NCBI GenBank assembly: GCA_007116765.1
Contig: SKHV01000083.1
Location: 1-5,048 of the forward strand
Length of the DNA stretch: 5,048 nt
Direction of reading: 5' to 3'
From: Prolixibacteraceae bacterium
GTDB lineage: Bacteria > Bacteroidota > Bacteroidia > Bacteroidales > Prolixibacteraceae
Of this stretch, positions 5,012-5,048 are shown piece by piece. Below the pieces are notes generated by a model. The model did not search any database, was not told where the DNA came from, and saw nothing but the letters and a program-made list of their open reading frames with translations. How positions within the stretch are numbered: the stretch's first letter is position 1; each line of letters begins with the position of its first letter. Made by a program: the position numbers and the translations under genes.

Positions 5012-5048
5012 ATGAAAAACCCAATAATACTAAAGAGGAAAACAACTC
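5012..5048 (+). CDS. Start of an unidentified gene, 3'-truncated by the window edge
   Basis: An ATG at 5012 opens a frame of 12 complete codons, MKNPIILKRKTT, with no stop before the window ends. It is supported by the promoter at 4951-4981 and by the absence of any other gene in this 190-bp divergent gap. The basic, short N-terminus (K2, K8, R9, K10) would suit the first part of a signal peptide, as in many exported Bacteroidota proteins, but the hydrophobic core is not in view. The product cannot be named. It does not look like the start of RibD, a neighbour of prmC in some relatives. Confidence 0.55.
   Translation, partial: MKNPIILKRKTT

Overview
The window looks like chromosomal DNA of a Bacteroidota bacterium, probably a free-living or marine-type Bacteroidia (the order cannot be fixed from the sequence). 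The evidence is of four kinds. It holds type IX secretion (gliding) genes of the GldN/PorN and GldK/PorK families. Its ribosomal protein S16 has a very long C-terminal extension. Its promoters fit the Bacteroidota pattern TTTG, about 19 nt, TAnnTTTG, and Shine-Dalgarno sequences are absent. The composition is AT-rich, with very AT-rich intergenic regions.

Layout. (1) Bases 1-682 (+) are the 3' part of a gldN/porN gene whose start lies outside the window. A perfect 14-bp hairpin follows at 709-741. (2) Bases 797-2134 (+) are a GTG-started lipoprotein gene of the GldK/PorK (SUMF1/FGE-fold) type. The canonical T9SS order is K-L-M-N, so a K-type gene after N is either a second copy or a rearranged locus. 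(3) Bases 2220-2939 (-) are a lipoprotein of unknown function with a possible fibronectin-III-like C-terminal half, convergent with the GldK-like gene. (4) Bases 3126-3920 (+) are rpsP (bS16), with a Bacteroidota-type promoter just upstream. The ribosomal core is followed by a charged helical segment and an acidic Ala/Glu/Pro/Val tail built of four 16-residue tandem repeats. (5) Bases 3956-3983 are a strong terminator with a C(UUCG)G loop between the convergent genes rpsP and prmC. (6) Bases 3982-4821 (-) are prmC, the release-factor glutamine methyltransferase. (7) Bases 4822-5011 are a divergent intergenic region with a near-ideal promoter and a cluster of GATTTAC motifs. (8) From 5012 (+) a further gene begins and runs off the window.

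How the genes fit together. GldN and GldK-type proteins are partners in the periplasmic/outer-membrane ring of the type IX secretion system, so the first two genes probably act in one complex. rpsP and prmC both serve translation (30S assembly; methylation of release factors) but are convergent and separately transcribed. The lipoprotein gene and the gene at 5012 have no visible functional link to the rest. I see no mobile element, CRISPR array, tRNA or rRNA, and no clear sign of an entirely new system. The most unusual points are the K-type paralogue behind gldN, the repeat-built S16 tail, and the motif cluster before the gene at 5012.
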